The notes under the pieces: model-generated
The model's input: the letters and a program-made list of their open reading frames with translations, nothing else
Told to the model about the DNA's origin: nothing
Databases searched by the model: none
Shown here: positions 53,720 through 64,000 of the stretch, piece by piece
Layout of the letters: each line of letters opens with the position of its first letter
Numbering within the stretch: position 1 is the stretch's first letter
NCBI GenBank assembly: GCA_027946365.1
Contig: JAPEUQ010000016.1
Location: forward strand, 992,001 to 1,056,000
Length of the DNA stretch: 64,000 bases
Origin: Kalmusia sp. IMI 367209
Lineage: Eukaryota; Ascomycota; Dothideomycetes; Pleosporales; Didymosphaeriaceae
Direction: 5' to 3'
Program-made: the position numbers and the translations under genes

Positions 53720-55542
53720 TCATACGCCCGAGTCATCGACCACGATGCCTCTTTCGTCCGCAAATGCATTCCAACTGCTACAAGTTCCCTGGATACTATC
53801 GGCATCCAAAACAGATGGAATCTCACTAATGCGCTCGGCAAATTGGAATGCGAGACCATTCCTACATCGTAATTAGCACATAATGGTATACAAGATGGTA
53901 GCCTACTTACACTGTGTGCCACCCAATGTGGCAGTGCACGAGCCACGCACCTGGATTGTCAGTGACCCATGCAAGGACCACATGACCGCCAGCGGGAAGC
54001 ATGGCAACGTCACGGCGAGGGGGGTTTGTCAATTGGAGTGGGGTATCCGTGCTGTAGAGGCCGTCGCCTTGGGCCAAAAGATAGAAGTCGTGGCCATGAA
54101 CATGAATCGGGTGAGCAACACCAAGAGTAGTCTCGATGATGATATACGCCCATTCATTGGCCTCGTCAAGCCGGATAAGGTTTTGTGATGTATCAAAATC
54201 GGTGTCGTTGTTGAGGATTTGCAGCACGGTAGGGTCGCCCCACTGCACCGCGAGCGACGAATCATTGATTGTCCACTTGATGGTACCATCAGAACCAAAG
54301 GAGAGGCCGACTTCTTCCTTCTCTTCGTATAAATGAGCCTCTGGCACATCCAGAGCAACATGTGGGACAAGGAGGCTCATGTCGAAGTCAAGACAGTCAT
54401 CGACAAAGTCATACTGATTTGTGGTCGGAGTCCCAGTAGAACCACTATAGTGGACAATACCTCTGATATTGTCGGCCATGTCGTTAGCAGAGCAGGCGGA
54501 CTGAGGAATGAAGCGCAACCAGAAGTCACTAGCAACGTCACTCTGGTCTGCGTTCACGATTATATCGACCCGTTGAGCTGTTAGGTATGTTGTTAGCAAA
54601 GCGGAAGTGTCCAACGGAATGGATTTTCTACTTACCGATACCGATGCTCACGACATCCGTCGTAAAAGGTACGATTGGGACGAGATCGATTGCAATAACG
54701 GTAAGAGTGTGATTGTCGATCATAAACTTCCAGAAGCTATCGATAGCAACATTGATCAGACGCAGGCGGTACGAAGTCCCGGGCTCGAAATCGAGTTCGA
54801 AGCGCGAACCTGTCTGGTTGTCGGCACCGTCATCACCGAAGACGTTGGTACCATTGATAAGACCATTCTCGGGGGTTGGTGGACCTCCAGTAGCAGCCTG
54901 CTGGGCCAGCGAATAGACCGACTCGTGGAACCAGTCAGCAATAATGATTGGCCCGGCGTCAACATCATAGTTAGCGGTAGCCGGGCCGTTGATGACAATG
55001 CTGCCGAAGACTCCATCCCAGGCTTGGAGCGAAAAATGCGAATGGTACCAAGTGGTACCGTACTGAGTAGCTCGCATGCGATATGTAAAAGCATCTCCAG
55101 GTGCTTGAGCGCATTGTGTGACTGACACAACGCCATCATTGGGGTTAGTGTAATTCTGTCGAAGCCCGTGCCAGTGAATGGATGTTCCGTTGATGTTGAG
55201 ATTGTTGATTACATGTATGACCAGTTCGTCTCCCCAGTCAGCCTCAATAGTCGGTCCTGGGATGGTGCCGTTCACTGTCATGGCCGTTCGAGTAAAGCCG
55301 TCTGGAGAGACTTCAATCTCGGAAAGCTCTAGCCAGTACTCGCGAGTGACTCCAGTATCAGGGACCTCATCATACCAGTTGGTGTCAATCGAGTAATCGC
55401 ACCAACTTCCACGGTCATCCGCTGTATTACCAGCGCAGGCAGCTCTCTTTTGAGGCATACTTCCAATGACCGCAGCCGCAGCTGAATTGGCCAACAACAG
55501 CGTGGCCAACGCAGGAAGCGCACGTGTCAACATCAGGACCAT
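53720..55542 (-). CDS. Laccase (three-domain multicopper oxidase), secreted
   Basis: Three exons (55542-54636, 54577-53911, 53861-53720) encode 571 residues. The signal peptide is MVLMLTRALPALATLLLANS followed by AAA. Three cupredoxin domains follow. The copper-binding motifs are complete: HWHGLRQ, WYHSHFS, then HPIHVHGHDFYLLA and HCHIGWHT. YDEVPDTGVTREYWLELSE is the usual start of ascomycete laccases, and the protein ends in VVDDSGV, the C-terminal plug (DSGx) that closes the trinuclear centre in this group. Laccases oxidise phenols with oxygen outside the cell, in lignin breakdown, pigment formation or detoxification. Introns are 58 and 49 bases. Several N-x-S/T sites suggest glycosylation. 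No neighbour points to one role. Confidence 0.94.
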
Positions 55543-57648
55543 CTTGATGACGGACTGGTGTCTTGAAGTAAGATAAAACTAAGACCGAAGAGCTTGACAA
55601 TGAAAAGAATGTCTGAAGAGCAGTCAATGCCGCCGAAGAGATTGAGCTCGTCGATGATGATTGCGTTGTGGTGATCACCGCGTCTTTTGAAGTCTTCAAA
55701 GGCCAGCCTGAACCTTGGCCATCGAGCCATTTCACACCCCATCATGCAGACAAGTCCAAGCACAAGACCCTCCTTTCATTGACGCGTAAGTATGCATGAG
55801 GTCAAGAAGGAGGCGGGGGGACTAGAAACTCGCTTCCTGTCTCTTGGGTGACCTGACAACGCACTCCTGAAAGTATACTAGATCGATTGTGTTCCTTCGC
55901 CGTGGCTACCGTTCCACGTTTGGTAATTTCCAATGAATCCTAAAACCCAAACATTACGTGCTAACTGCCGTTTACTGACTCCGAGTCGGACGCGTCAGGA
56001 TGAAGATGCACTGAATAGGGACAGAGTCTTAGCGTGCATCTTCTGCATCAAAAAGTGACACTTCACCGGTTGTGCCAGGGATGCCATATACGATAGCGCT
56101 CGGGTGTGATTCGGACCGTGATATCGCGTAGCGCATGTATGCCGAGCTAGTGAATTAAGATTAGAAGGAAACCCACGTTTCCTAGTGTTAGCTCACATAG
56201 TTAAGGGTGTGCATTGCATTAGACTAGGATGACTTAGCGTACCAGTGGTGAATACGGAAGTCATGCGAACCACACCGTGTCCAGGGTAACGGACTAATCC
56301 GCTGCAACAGGGGGAACGATTATACACGTGCGATCTGCTTACCGCCGCAATCATAATTCCTACACCTCGTGTAGACCGGCAGATCGTGCTCCTTCCTCTT
56401 TCATCGCTGCATGCTCCTGACTTCTTGCGAAATAGCTACCAACTCGTAACGGGGCAACCTACGGCAAGAAGACAGCCCTTTCACCCATTGGAACTACTTA
56501 GCGATGAATGGACGAACACACCCTTTTACTCGGCGCCTATGTTGTGCCACCAACTATCGGTGTTGCCTAACTTTGCCTAGTTGATTCTTTAGACGTTTGC
56601 AAGTTGATTTGATAACAAATCAATAATCCTATACCGCTCCAAGCTGGTCATCATTCAGTCATGAACGATATGAATATCTAAATGTTTTCAACGAGTAATC
56701 ATTGACATTATGACCATTGTAAGTATTCGGGTCGACGGTACCGTTAACATAAGAGCGCATATTTTGTACGATCATGTACGATCATCAAATTACCACACGT
56801 GGGTTTCCTTGTGCACAGGGCACCTGAATGCAACGTTGCGCGGACCAACCCGAACCAGAACCCGGCACCGTAGACGAGCCTGGTCATGACCAAAGATGCA
56901 CCAAGAATCATGGATCACAAAGAGTAGGTCTCGCGTTCAGGAGCACCTTGAACCTTGCTGTTGAAAGGGTTGTCCAATATTAGCAAGAAGGATTCCGTGA
57001 TGTGCCGCACACGTAGTACGATGTTGGTCCCAGGGAAATGGCACACTTGCGGAAGGTTCGGGGCTCTGGCTCGCCGATCCAGGATACTGGATTCGTAGCG
57101 TGGCTTAATTCCGATATTTTGTGCATGTGACCAATAGCCTGCACTGCTAGCCCCAGACATGAGCCGGGATTATGTCGCGCGAATATCCTTTTGGGAATTT
57201 CCTACTTCAGGAAGCGGGGCATGTAGGGAATTATGATTACAAAGGACGACATCAGCAATTCGGTCCGTGCTCAAAAAGGATAGGACGAAACAAGAACGCA
57301 TGGGGTCAGGTACGCGTGGACTAAAACAGGGGACTGCAGAGGTGCCTGCATGTCCGGCATGTCCGTATGTTTGGCTTGGCGTCACGCCGACTTACGCGGC
57401 CCATGTCATGGGTGTTGGCGCCGTTCCCAAATTCCATAGCCGCTTTGACCACGAACATGTTCATCAGGGACTTCTTGCAGATTGAGCCAGAACACGTCTG
57501 TCCAATAAATTATAGCTCAGACATGTGCAGGTTGCTTCGTGACGAGTCGATATTTCTTTGACATATAAAGACAACTCCCCTGAAAAGTCCCATCTTTCTG
57601 CATCCTACCTGATCCCATCATTCTGACTACTTTTCTACCAAGTAATTC
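55543..57648. other. Long intergenic region
   Basis: About 2.1 kb between the divergent laccase and small secreted-protein genes. It should hold both promoters. The open frames (for example 56386-56580 and 57267-57485) have no family features or splice support, and I see no repeat. The pair TGTACGATCATGTACGATCA near 56766 is a short direct repeat. Confidence 0.45.
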
Positions 57649-58327
57649 ATGATGTTTCTTCGTAAAGAGCTTGCTCTTGTTGGCCTTCTCGCTACTGGTT
57701 CACTTGCTGCAGTGGCTGGGCTTAGGAACCGTCAGGCTGAACCATCCTCTAGCTTCAAGCTCTACGCCTATGGTGGTGATGAAATTGGCGGTTACGAGAT
57801 TTTCTACGCCGATGGTGCGTATGCTCTATCTTTGCGCACTTCTATCAACGCGCAATCACTCTGACGCAGTACCAAGGACTTGCCTATGCTGGGGACAGTT
57901 CGGCATTGACCACCGCTACCGAGGTGACAGCAGTCAACTGTAGGTACATATCTACGCCATCACACCCCTACTAGGCTGACCTAGCTCAGTGACTGCAAGC
58001 GCTGATGGTGTCTGGACCGCTACTGCTGCAAGCAATGTGTCATGGACCTCCCAGAATTTCTTTGTGTCTAACACGACTGGCGAAATTGGTTTTGTCGACA
58101 GTGCCAACTCTAGCGCCGACATCACTACAGCTGGATTCAGGTTCTATGGTAAATTTGCTTTGCTTAGTGTCGGAGACCATATAGAAGCTTCGTGGAATGT
58201 AAAGAAGACGGATGTCGAGAATGTTTGGAGCTTGGGTTGGGGCAGTGTCGACGGGGACAGCACCCTCACACCCATCATGCTGAGGAATGCCGCTCCTATG
58301 CAGAAGCCAGTCGATAGCGTTGGCTAA
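57649..58327 (+). CDS. Small secreted protein, 188 aa, unknown function
   Basis: Three exons (57649-57814, 57877-57939, 57990-58327) encode 188 residues. The signal peptide is MFLRKELALVGLLATGSLAA with an optional extra Met. The mature protein starts near GLRNRQAEPSSSFKLYAYGG and continues GYEIFYADGLAYAGDSSALT across the first junction. That text fits a widespread type of mould secreted hypothetical protein. I use acceptor ACCAAG rather than the nearby GCAG because only the former keeps the frame. The mature part lacks cysteine and is rich in Thr, Ser, Ala and Val, with NTTGEIGFV and RFYGKFALLSVGDHIEASWN suggesting beta structure. No enzyme motif is visible. Extracellular location is inferred from the signal peptide; an effector role would be a guess. 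Confidence 0.78.
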
Positions 58328-58656
58328 ATCAGATCCCCTGCTCCGGTCAAGATCCATGGGGGTGGGATAGGATATTGATCACATGGTTCAACGCAGGCTG
58401 GAGTCTTTGCGGGTGATTTTGTTACTGTATCCTATCTTATATTCCGGTCCTCGATCTCAATTTAATGCAGGCTCAGGAATTCAGCAGTACGATGGCGTAT
58501 TTGTGTCTGATTGACAGGTATAGGTACTTTGTCTTTGAATCTCCTTATGATAATTCTTTTTGTTGAAGGTGTGTGATAGCACAGATTTTTCATTGTTTAA
58601 CCAGGTCATGCCTCCATGTTAAAAAGTGGGGTAAGAATTTTCTCCTATAATGTGAA

Positions 58657-58848
58657 AGCTTATCGCAGTCGTTCGCCGTTTTTGTTTAACTGGGGGCGGT
58701 AGCCGCCCGGTAGACCCTGAACTGGTAGCCGAGCTAAGGCATGCAGATGCGGTGGAACTTGTACAAGCGAGGGATGGGGACCCCGGGGCTGACTGCGGTT
58801 TGTGGGGCCGCCGCCGTGACCTCTCCACTTTGACGATTGCGAAGTGAA
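58657..58848 (+). pseudogene. Possible coding fragment in a GC-rich island
   Basis: The frame LIAVVRRFCLTGGGSRPVDP continues with ELVAELRHADAVELVQARDG and DPGADCGLWGRRRDLSTLTI to a TGA at 58846-58848. The composition is protein-like and differs from the AT-rich surroundings. There is no ATG in frame, and I cannot splice it to an upstream exon. It may be a relic of a gene or mobile element; the family is not recognised. Confidence 0.25.
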
Positions 58849-59353
58849 TCATTCGCCGATTCAAATACTGAACGTGGTATAACGTATCCGTTCATAGAAA
58901 ATCATCCGGTCTATCGCATTGCGTAGCAGGAACTGCTTACATTGGTCTTTGAAAAGAGGCTAGTGTAACAAGCTTTAAGGCAGGAATTCCTGCCTTCGAC
59001 AAGCTGCGCGAACACCGAGCCGACAATGAAAACTTGGCGCAACCGATGAGTACCTGACTAGCCCAATTCCTTCATCATATTTGTACCAGACCAAGTTTTC
59101 GTTTGACCGCGTGGATCCGGGACGTTCCCACGCCAAGAAAATGTGTTCTCTCGAAAGTCTCCACAGCAGTGTCGTCAAGTGAACGAAAGCTTTTGCGCAG
59201 CAGTCATAGCCCGATCAGCGATTTCATCAATAGTCTTCCCTAGCACCTATAATCGCTTCAACTACCTGCTCAGCTCGATCAACTTATCAAAGCGAGTGGT
59301 ACACTTGGTTTATCCCTGAGTCAGATTTACTAAGTGGTCATTCGCCTTGTTGA

Positions 59354-59569
59354 ATGGGAATGAGTGGTATGAGAATTAGATTCGGACCAACCTTGGAGCG
59401 ACAATGGAAGGATGAAATGTATAGGATTCTTAGTTTCAGGCGCGCCACTTGCTTAGGCGGGCCGGGCGGACCGAGCCTCCACGCCTTGGCGCACGTGGAC
59501 TACGACGTTCCGAGGTTGGCGAAAGTCATTGTGTTGGGTCCCAATGCCTTGATGCATGCCAGGTACTAG
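59354..59569 (+). CDS. Short hypothetical ORF, 71 aa
   Basis: A frame with a true ATG reading MGMSGMRIRFGPTLERQWKD, then SLHALAHVDYDVPRLAKVIV and LGPNALMHARY. Half of it lies in a GC-rich island within AT-rich DNA. No family, neighbour or splice evidence supports it, and it may be a relic or chance. Confidence 0.2.
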   Translation: MGMSGMRIRFGPTLERQWKDEMYRILSFRRATCLGGPGGPSLHALAHVDYDVPRLAKVIVLGPNALMHARY

Positions 59570-60698
59570 ACATGCAAGTATATTGATATTGCCTTGAGGT
59601 TCCAGCTTCCGAATTAAAGCCACCACAAAAAGATTACTGCCTTCCGACTAAAACATATGTGTTGATGATACGGAAACAGCATACTGCAGGGTACGACTGA
59701 TTTTACGCGAAAAGGGAGACTAATCATTGGGACCGGCATATAGATACCCTTGCCAAGACTCAACTGCCGGGAAAACAGTGTTACACAAATCCCAAAGCCT
59801 TATCATGAGACCCAGTATTCTGGATTCAGTGGAACAGTGTCTTGTGGGGAACCTAGGTGCTTTTGGTTCACGTGAAGATATTGTTATCTATACATAATCT
59901 CTACGTTAGTCTAGTGCTACTAATCTTGAGGTGAGAGTCTATCACAACGAGATTGTGTACGGCATTCTACATACTGCAAGCTTAGAGGCGCCGACTAATC
60001 TGATCAATCTCTAACTCTTGAGAAGTCGCACATTGCTAAATCAAGCCTCTATTCCGCGCCTAAGAAAGGGTATCTCGCTCTTGATTATAGTCATAGATCA
60101 GCTATAGTCCCCTCAATACATTATTTAGCACTGGACATGCTGCTTTGGGTAAGTAGCTTCACCCAATCGTACCAAGAAAAGACTAGGTATGTAGTGCGCT
60201 AACCAGCCAGAGTGCAAGGCTAAAAGTATGCCAATGAGGAAAAAGCCATGAAGAATCAACGTAGGTGCCCTATCCGCAATCAAATTTCCGGTCTCTATCC
60301 GAGACCGAAAGTAATTACATTTGCCCAGCATCTTGGGAATTAAGTTCGCGCTGTCAATCTTAACATTGCAACTATAGCTACGTTTTCTCGAGGCGATTGA
60401 GTGAAATGGGTGACTGAGATACTCATCTGGACCAGTCATAGAACTAGTCATGTATATGGAGTAGCCACACTACACGACCGAGAGGCACTATTAGAGGTTG
60501 TCAATCTTCTGAAACATAATGACCTCTGCCGTCATAGGAGATATACCTAAGTATCCAAAGAACAATGTCAAGCTTGATGTACAAGTCCAGGCAATGAAGT
60601 TGTTCCTCCACAGTTTCTTTTAGGGTTTCGCTTCGTAGGGTTTTAAAACGTTTTTTAAACAGATTCAGCCTACTCTAGTGTCTGTAAAGGACGTATCT

Positions 60699-60830
60699 CT
60701 AAACCGGCCTTGTCGATACTCTTAAAAATCTCCGCAACTCTTCCAGTGTGACCTTACGGCCTAGGAATTTCTGCATATTATAATCAGTCCAGTCTTGAAC
60801 CGTTCTGTGTATGAAATTCAGCTTGCCCAT
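60699..60830 (-). pseudogene. Possible fragment of a NACHT/STAND-type protein
   Basis: A 43-codon minus-strand frame reads MGKLNFIHRTVQDWTDYNMQ then KFLGRKVTLEELRRFLRVST. The segment NFIHRTVQDW resembles the (I/L)xFIHRTVxDFL block that follows the NACHT domain in mould STAND proteins. No P-loop or other block is found nearby in the same orientation. It may be a relic; the match is short. Confidence 0.2.
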
Positions 60831-62228
60831 GTTTTCCTACATACATTGAGCTACACCAGTTCTATGATCGAGGGCTTCTGTTGCAAGTCCCTGCATCTAT
60901 TCGCAATTGTCGTTCTTCGGCACCCGGGTTAAGTCGACTATGAAGTCTTCTGACGCCACCTTCATGATACCCCGAGTTTTTTACGACATCGCCACTAGCA
61001 GACGTACTGTTCCCAAGTCAAGCAACCTGCTAGTCTATTTCGCTAGTCAGCGTCAATTTTATCCCGAACGACTTGATGTCCAAGCACAAGTCCGAAGCAC
61101 AATTCCCGGGGCTTTGTATCGAGGAGTTTGCCATCGAAGAGAGTGTCGGAACTTAGAATGTCATAAACTTCCCCTGATAGCGGGATCTATCACTAGGTCT
61201 CTCCCAGCCGCTGAAGGCTAGCTTCCCGAAACAAAAAATCATACGTCACAGAAGAGTGTTAAAAAAAAAGGCAATGTGACGAGCGCGACAGTTCCTGCAA
61301 TCCGAGGGTTATGACGGAGAAGCATTACTAATATCTCTTGATGTGCTCCATTTTTGCAGCAATTAGGTTTCACAGTCAGTCTCTTTAGGCATTTCGCAAA
61401 GAATCCGCGTTGGCAGTCTGATACAACCGTTTGGACGTCATTCAGCTGCTCATTGAATTGAGCATCAGGAACTTCATCAAAGCACTTCCGCGATCTTATG
61501 TTATGACTGCGCATAGCTTGGGCGTTGAGGTACTGAGAAAATACGGTCGAGAGACGGCGATTGTAACGAAGAAAAAAATTGGCAGCAAGAGCCGTTAAAA
61601 GGGAGCCTTCCCTACAGGTTGCGGGCGCAGCCGATGACGAGGATAGCGGAGGTTCTTAACGCCAGCCTCCATCTATCGTTGTACTAGATTTGCAGTGAAA
61701 GGTGGGTAGTTGAAAAGATCAGTAAAGGATAGAATAGCTGTGATTCCTCTCCTACTTTGTGAATCAAAGGTATGTAAAAGAGAGATAACATGAAAGGTTT
61801 TGTGCTTCAGTAATTTCATTAGTTCGATCACGTTAAATCGTTTAAGTAAGCGCCTCCATCGATGCGTCTAGCTATACAAAGTATTCACTTAGTCAGAATA
61901 TTAATACTAATGCTGGGATGTGGACTGGCTGCACTTAAATCGCATTCCTCAACGATTTGAAGGCTTTTGTAACGGGTATCTTACAGTGGCAAGGAAATTG
62001 AGCCATACTTGCCATAGGTGTGCTCTCAATAGAATAGATAGAGATGGCTACAGAGTTTACACGATACATTACATAATATTTGAGAGGATAGTATCACCGT
62101 GGCTTATCGGTTGGTATTTTTTTATCTTCAAGTTGGATTTAATTTGATACTCTTGGCTCGAAAACGCTAACTTCAAATATCCGCCGGTAATTGAACTTCT
62201 TGAACGAAGATCTTGATAAACGCCACAC

Positions 62229-63504
62229 CTATGTTTTCTTCTCGTCCTCGAAGCTGACTTGAATATTCGTCACTTTGGTGATACCTGTACCATGGTCCCC
62301 CGACGATGGCCTGCGGTCTTCAAGAGCAAACTCCTCATACTTGACAATGTTTCTTTCAGACTCCGAGCAATTTGTGAACGACAATTCTTTCTGGCTCACC
62401 GGAGCAGCCCCTTTGCCTCGCTTTCTATTATCCGGCATCTTCCCATACGATCTTTGTGTGCTGAAAAAGCTCGTCTTCCAATTGAACTTGCTCGCCGCAA
62501 CACGGTATAGTGGGCGTAGCGTTGGTAGTGAACCTGCGGTTATCGCAAGGCTCATCTCAATTTCTGACCATATTGCTATCGGAACCGTGGCATAAAGAAA
62601 TTCGGGAGATCGAAACGTTGGTACGTAAGCTAAGCGGACGATGACTGCTGCACTTGCGCTAACTCAACAGTCAGCATTGTGAGTGTTTCCTAAGTAGAGA
62701 GTAGGGGCGGCAGAAAAGAGTGGAAAGGATGGCTTACATGCACGCCATGCTCAAAATCGGAATCAGCGCGATCTTCGAATTTCGACTCATGTTCAGTTCC
62801 CGGATCAATACAATTGGCAGGATAGCGAAGCTGAAGTCGCAGCTTGCGTAAATGGCAGACATGACATAGGTGAAAGCCATGATAACATTCATGCTGATGC
62901 AGGTGCCATTGTCGCCGAGGGCCCGTGTCCAGAAGTACTGTACTGGGCGGCATTGAAAGGTCGTTAAGAGACCGAACATCAAGCCAGTGAGTATACTAAT
63001 GTACATGACGGCGTGGATGATTATGCGATATGTACGCTTTGTTATCGGCGTGATGCGGAGGAACGAGATCCCTACGGACACTTTGGCGCCGATCATGGTG
63101 AGGCAGTAACTGAAGTAGCATATCCACCAGAACTACGGTGCAAGGCAAGTTAGTTATGATCACATGAGGACAACGCGAACGATCGGTGGGGGAATATAAA
63201 GTACCCTGAGTGCCATCATCATTCCATAAGGAGTGAGGTCTTTCGTAAGCCGTCCGGTACCGTACATTGCGCCTCCGATGGCGCAAGACGATTGCATCGT
63301 GTGCATCAGCTGGGCGAAAACCATCCATCCGTCATCCCAGCCGAAGGCCTTCACGATGCGAGCGCGTACGTAAACCCGTAGTGCTACGACCACCCATGCT
63401 ATAGCGCAAAAAAATGCCTCGATCTGGTCATGATAATTAGATTGATGTTACATGTATTGTTCTAATCGTACCTCAATGAGCTGCTTAGCGCGGCTTTCGC
63501 CCAT
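62229..63504 (-). CDS. Seven-helix integral membrane protein, fungal rhodopsin-fold / PTH11-like family
   Basis: Four exons (63504-63472, 63423-63205, 63132-62738, 62658-62229) encode 358 residues; introns of 48, 72 and 79 bases keep the frame. The start is MGESRAKQLIE in an 11-codon first exon. The family pattern is clear: LRVYVRARIVKAFGWDDGWM after helix 1, FWWICYFSYCLTMIGAKVSV and ISFLRI in helix 3, then TFQCRPVQYFWTRALGDNGT with the conserved CxPxxxxW type loop. DFSFAILPIVLIRELNMSRN and RSPEFLYATVPIAIWSEIEM end the core. The hydrophilic tail of about 85 residues is charged. Such proteins are annotated as PTH11-type receptors or rhodopsin-domain proteins in moulds; sensing of surface or chemical cues is proposed for a few. 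No ligand can be inferred. Confidence 0.88.
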
Positions 63505-64000
63505 CTTGAATTCTAGAGATATGGCTTTCTTTGCAATTGACGGACTGGTATACAAGTCAAACAAGAATACGGATTTCTCCGGTTGTGAATCTCGAGGATT
63601 TATAACACTCAAGTACAAGCCTTACAGGGCTGCCTAAAAGCTGCGATCGACATATCTATAGCAAGCCCCTTTCGCCATCCAGGGGCACAGGACGCCGTCA
63701 AAGTTTATGTACCGTTCGTCACTACCTCAATATGTTTGCTCGCCGTTTCAATGATTTGCCACAAAGAACAGCAAATCAGAGCCTTGAGATCTGTCGGAAT
63801 GGTAGATCTCATTGGAAAAGGGGGGAAGCAGGGATGGAGGGCGATCTTCCGAAAGAGGGAACTTTACCATGGCTGTGGGCTGGCGGTATGTTCAGATGCG
63901 GGCATGCCCTTTCTCAAAAAGATTGGCGACTTTACGTTTACGCATAGATCAGTCTGACAACAATTGCTGATTGATGGATCCTTGATAGGAACCTATGCCG
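63505..64000. other. Right end of window, no gene seen
   Basis: About 500 bases upstream of the PTH11-like gene. Overlapping short frames near 63732-63957 have no family features. A gene starting beyond the window edge cannot be excluded. Confidence 0.4.

Larger units (their letters stand above)
58328..62228. other. Gene-poor region of about 3.9 kb
   Basis: The longest stretch without a supported gene. Most is AT-rich with short random frames. Two GC-rich islands (about 58685-58815 and 59445-59570) contain protein-like frames, and a short NACHT-like fragment lies at 60699-60830; these are listed separately. I find no intact transposon frame, terminal repeats or RNA gene. Confidence 0.5.

Noticed and set aside
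60907..61221. A 104-codon plus-strand frame
   Set aside because: It has no family features, lies in the gene-poor region, and no splice or promoter evidence supports it.

Overview
The window is nuclear DNA of a filamentous ascomycete (Pezizomycotina; a Dothideomycete-like gene content is my guess, not proven). Genes lie on both strands without operons. Almost all have one to four introns of about 45-70 bases with GT..AG ends and CTAAC/CTGAC-like branch points. The families present (HET, PNP-NACHT-ankyrin, Zn2Cys6 regulator, PTH11-like receptor, laccase, P450) are those of moulds. Coordinates given for genes span start to stop codon, introns included.

Layout. 0.6-7.4 kb: a 65-aa membrane protein, a sugar transporter, a secreted cysteine-rich protein and a cytochrome P450. 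7.9-21.2 kb is mostly housekeeping: an RBR-type ubiquitin ligase, the ribosome-biogenesis helicase DRS1, phosphatidylinositol synthase, an Hsp70-like ATPase and a membrane-anchored DUF3445 protein. 21.9-29.0 kb: a PNP-NACHT-ankyrin NOD-like receptor, a HET protein and a wrecked STAND-type gene. 30.1-38.8 kb: poly(A) polymerase, a MetX-like hydrolase, a flavin-reductase-like protein, a MATE transporter and a small minus-strand gene without a long single ORF. 39.1-43.2 kb: a second HET protein and a beta-lactamase-family pseudogene. 43.5-53.5 kb: amidase, PuuE-type deacetylase/allantoinase, Zn2Cys6 regulator, 14-TM MFS transporter and Fur-type NCS1 permease. 53.7-63.5 kb: laccase, a small secreted protein, about 4 kb of gene-poor DNA and a PTH11-like membrane protein.

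The best candidate for an undescribed system is 43.5-53.5 kb. Importer, exporter, two C-N hydrolase-type enzymes and a regulator stand together, and both divergent promoters are dense in HGATAR motifs, as expected for a nitrogen-scavenging cluster acting on a nucleobase, ureide or related amide. The second theme is the self/non-self recognition families at 22-41 kb, with live and dead members side by side.

A caution on sequence quality: four otherwise intact genes (P450 twice, RBR, DRS1, NLR) each read through if one base is ignored. Every slip is one extra base, at or beside a short homopolymer. Since DRS1 should be essential, insertion errors in the consensus are the simplest explanation. 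The two true pseudogenes carry many kinds of damage.
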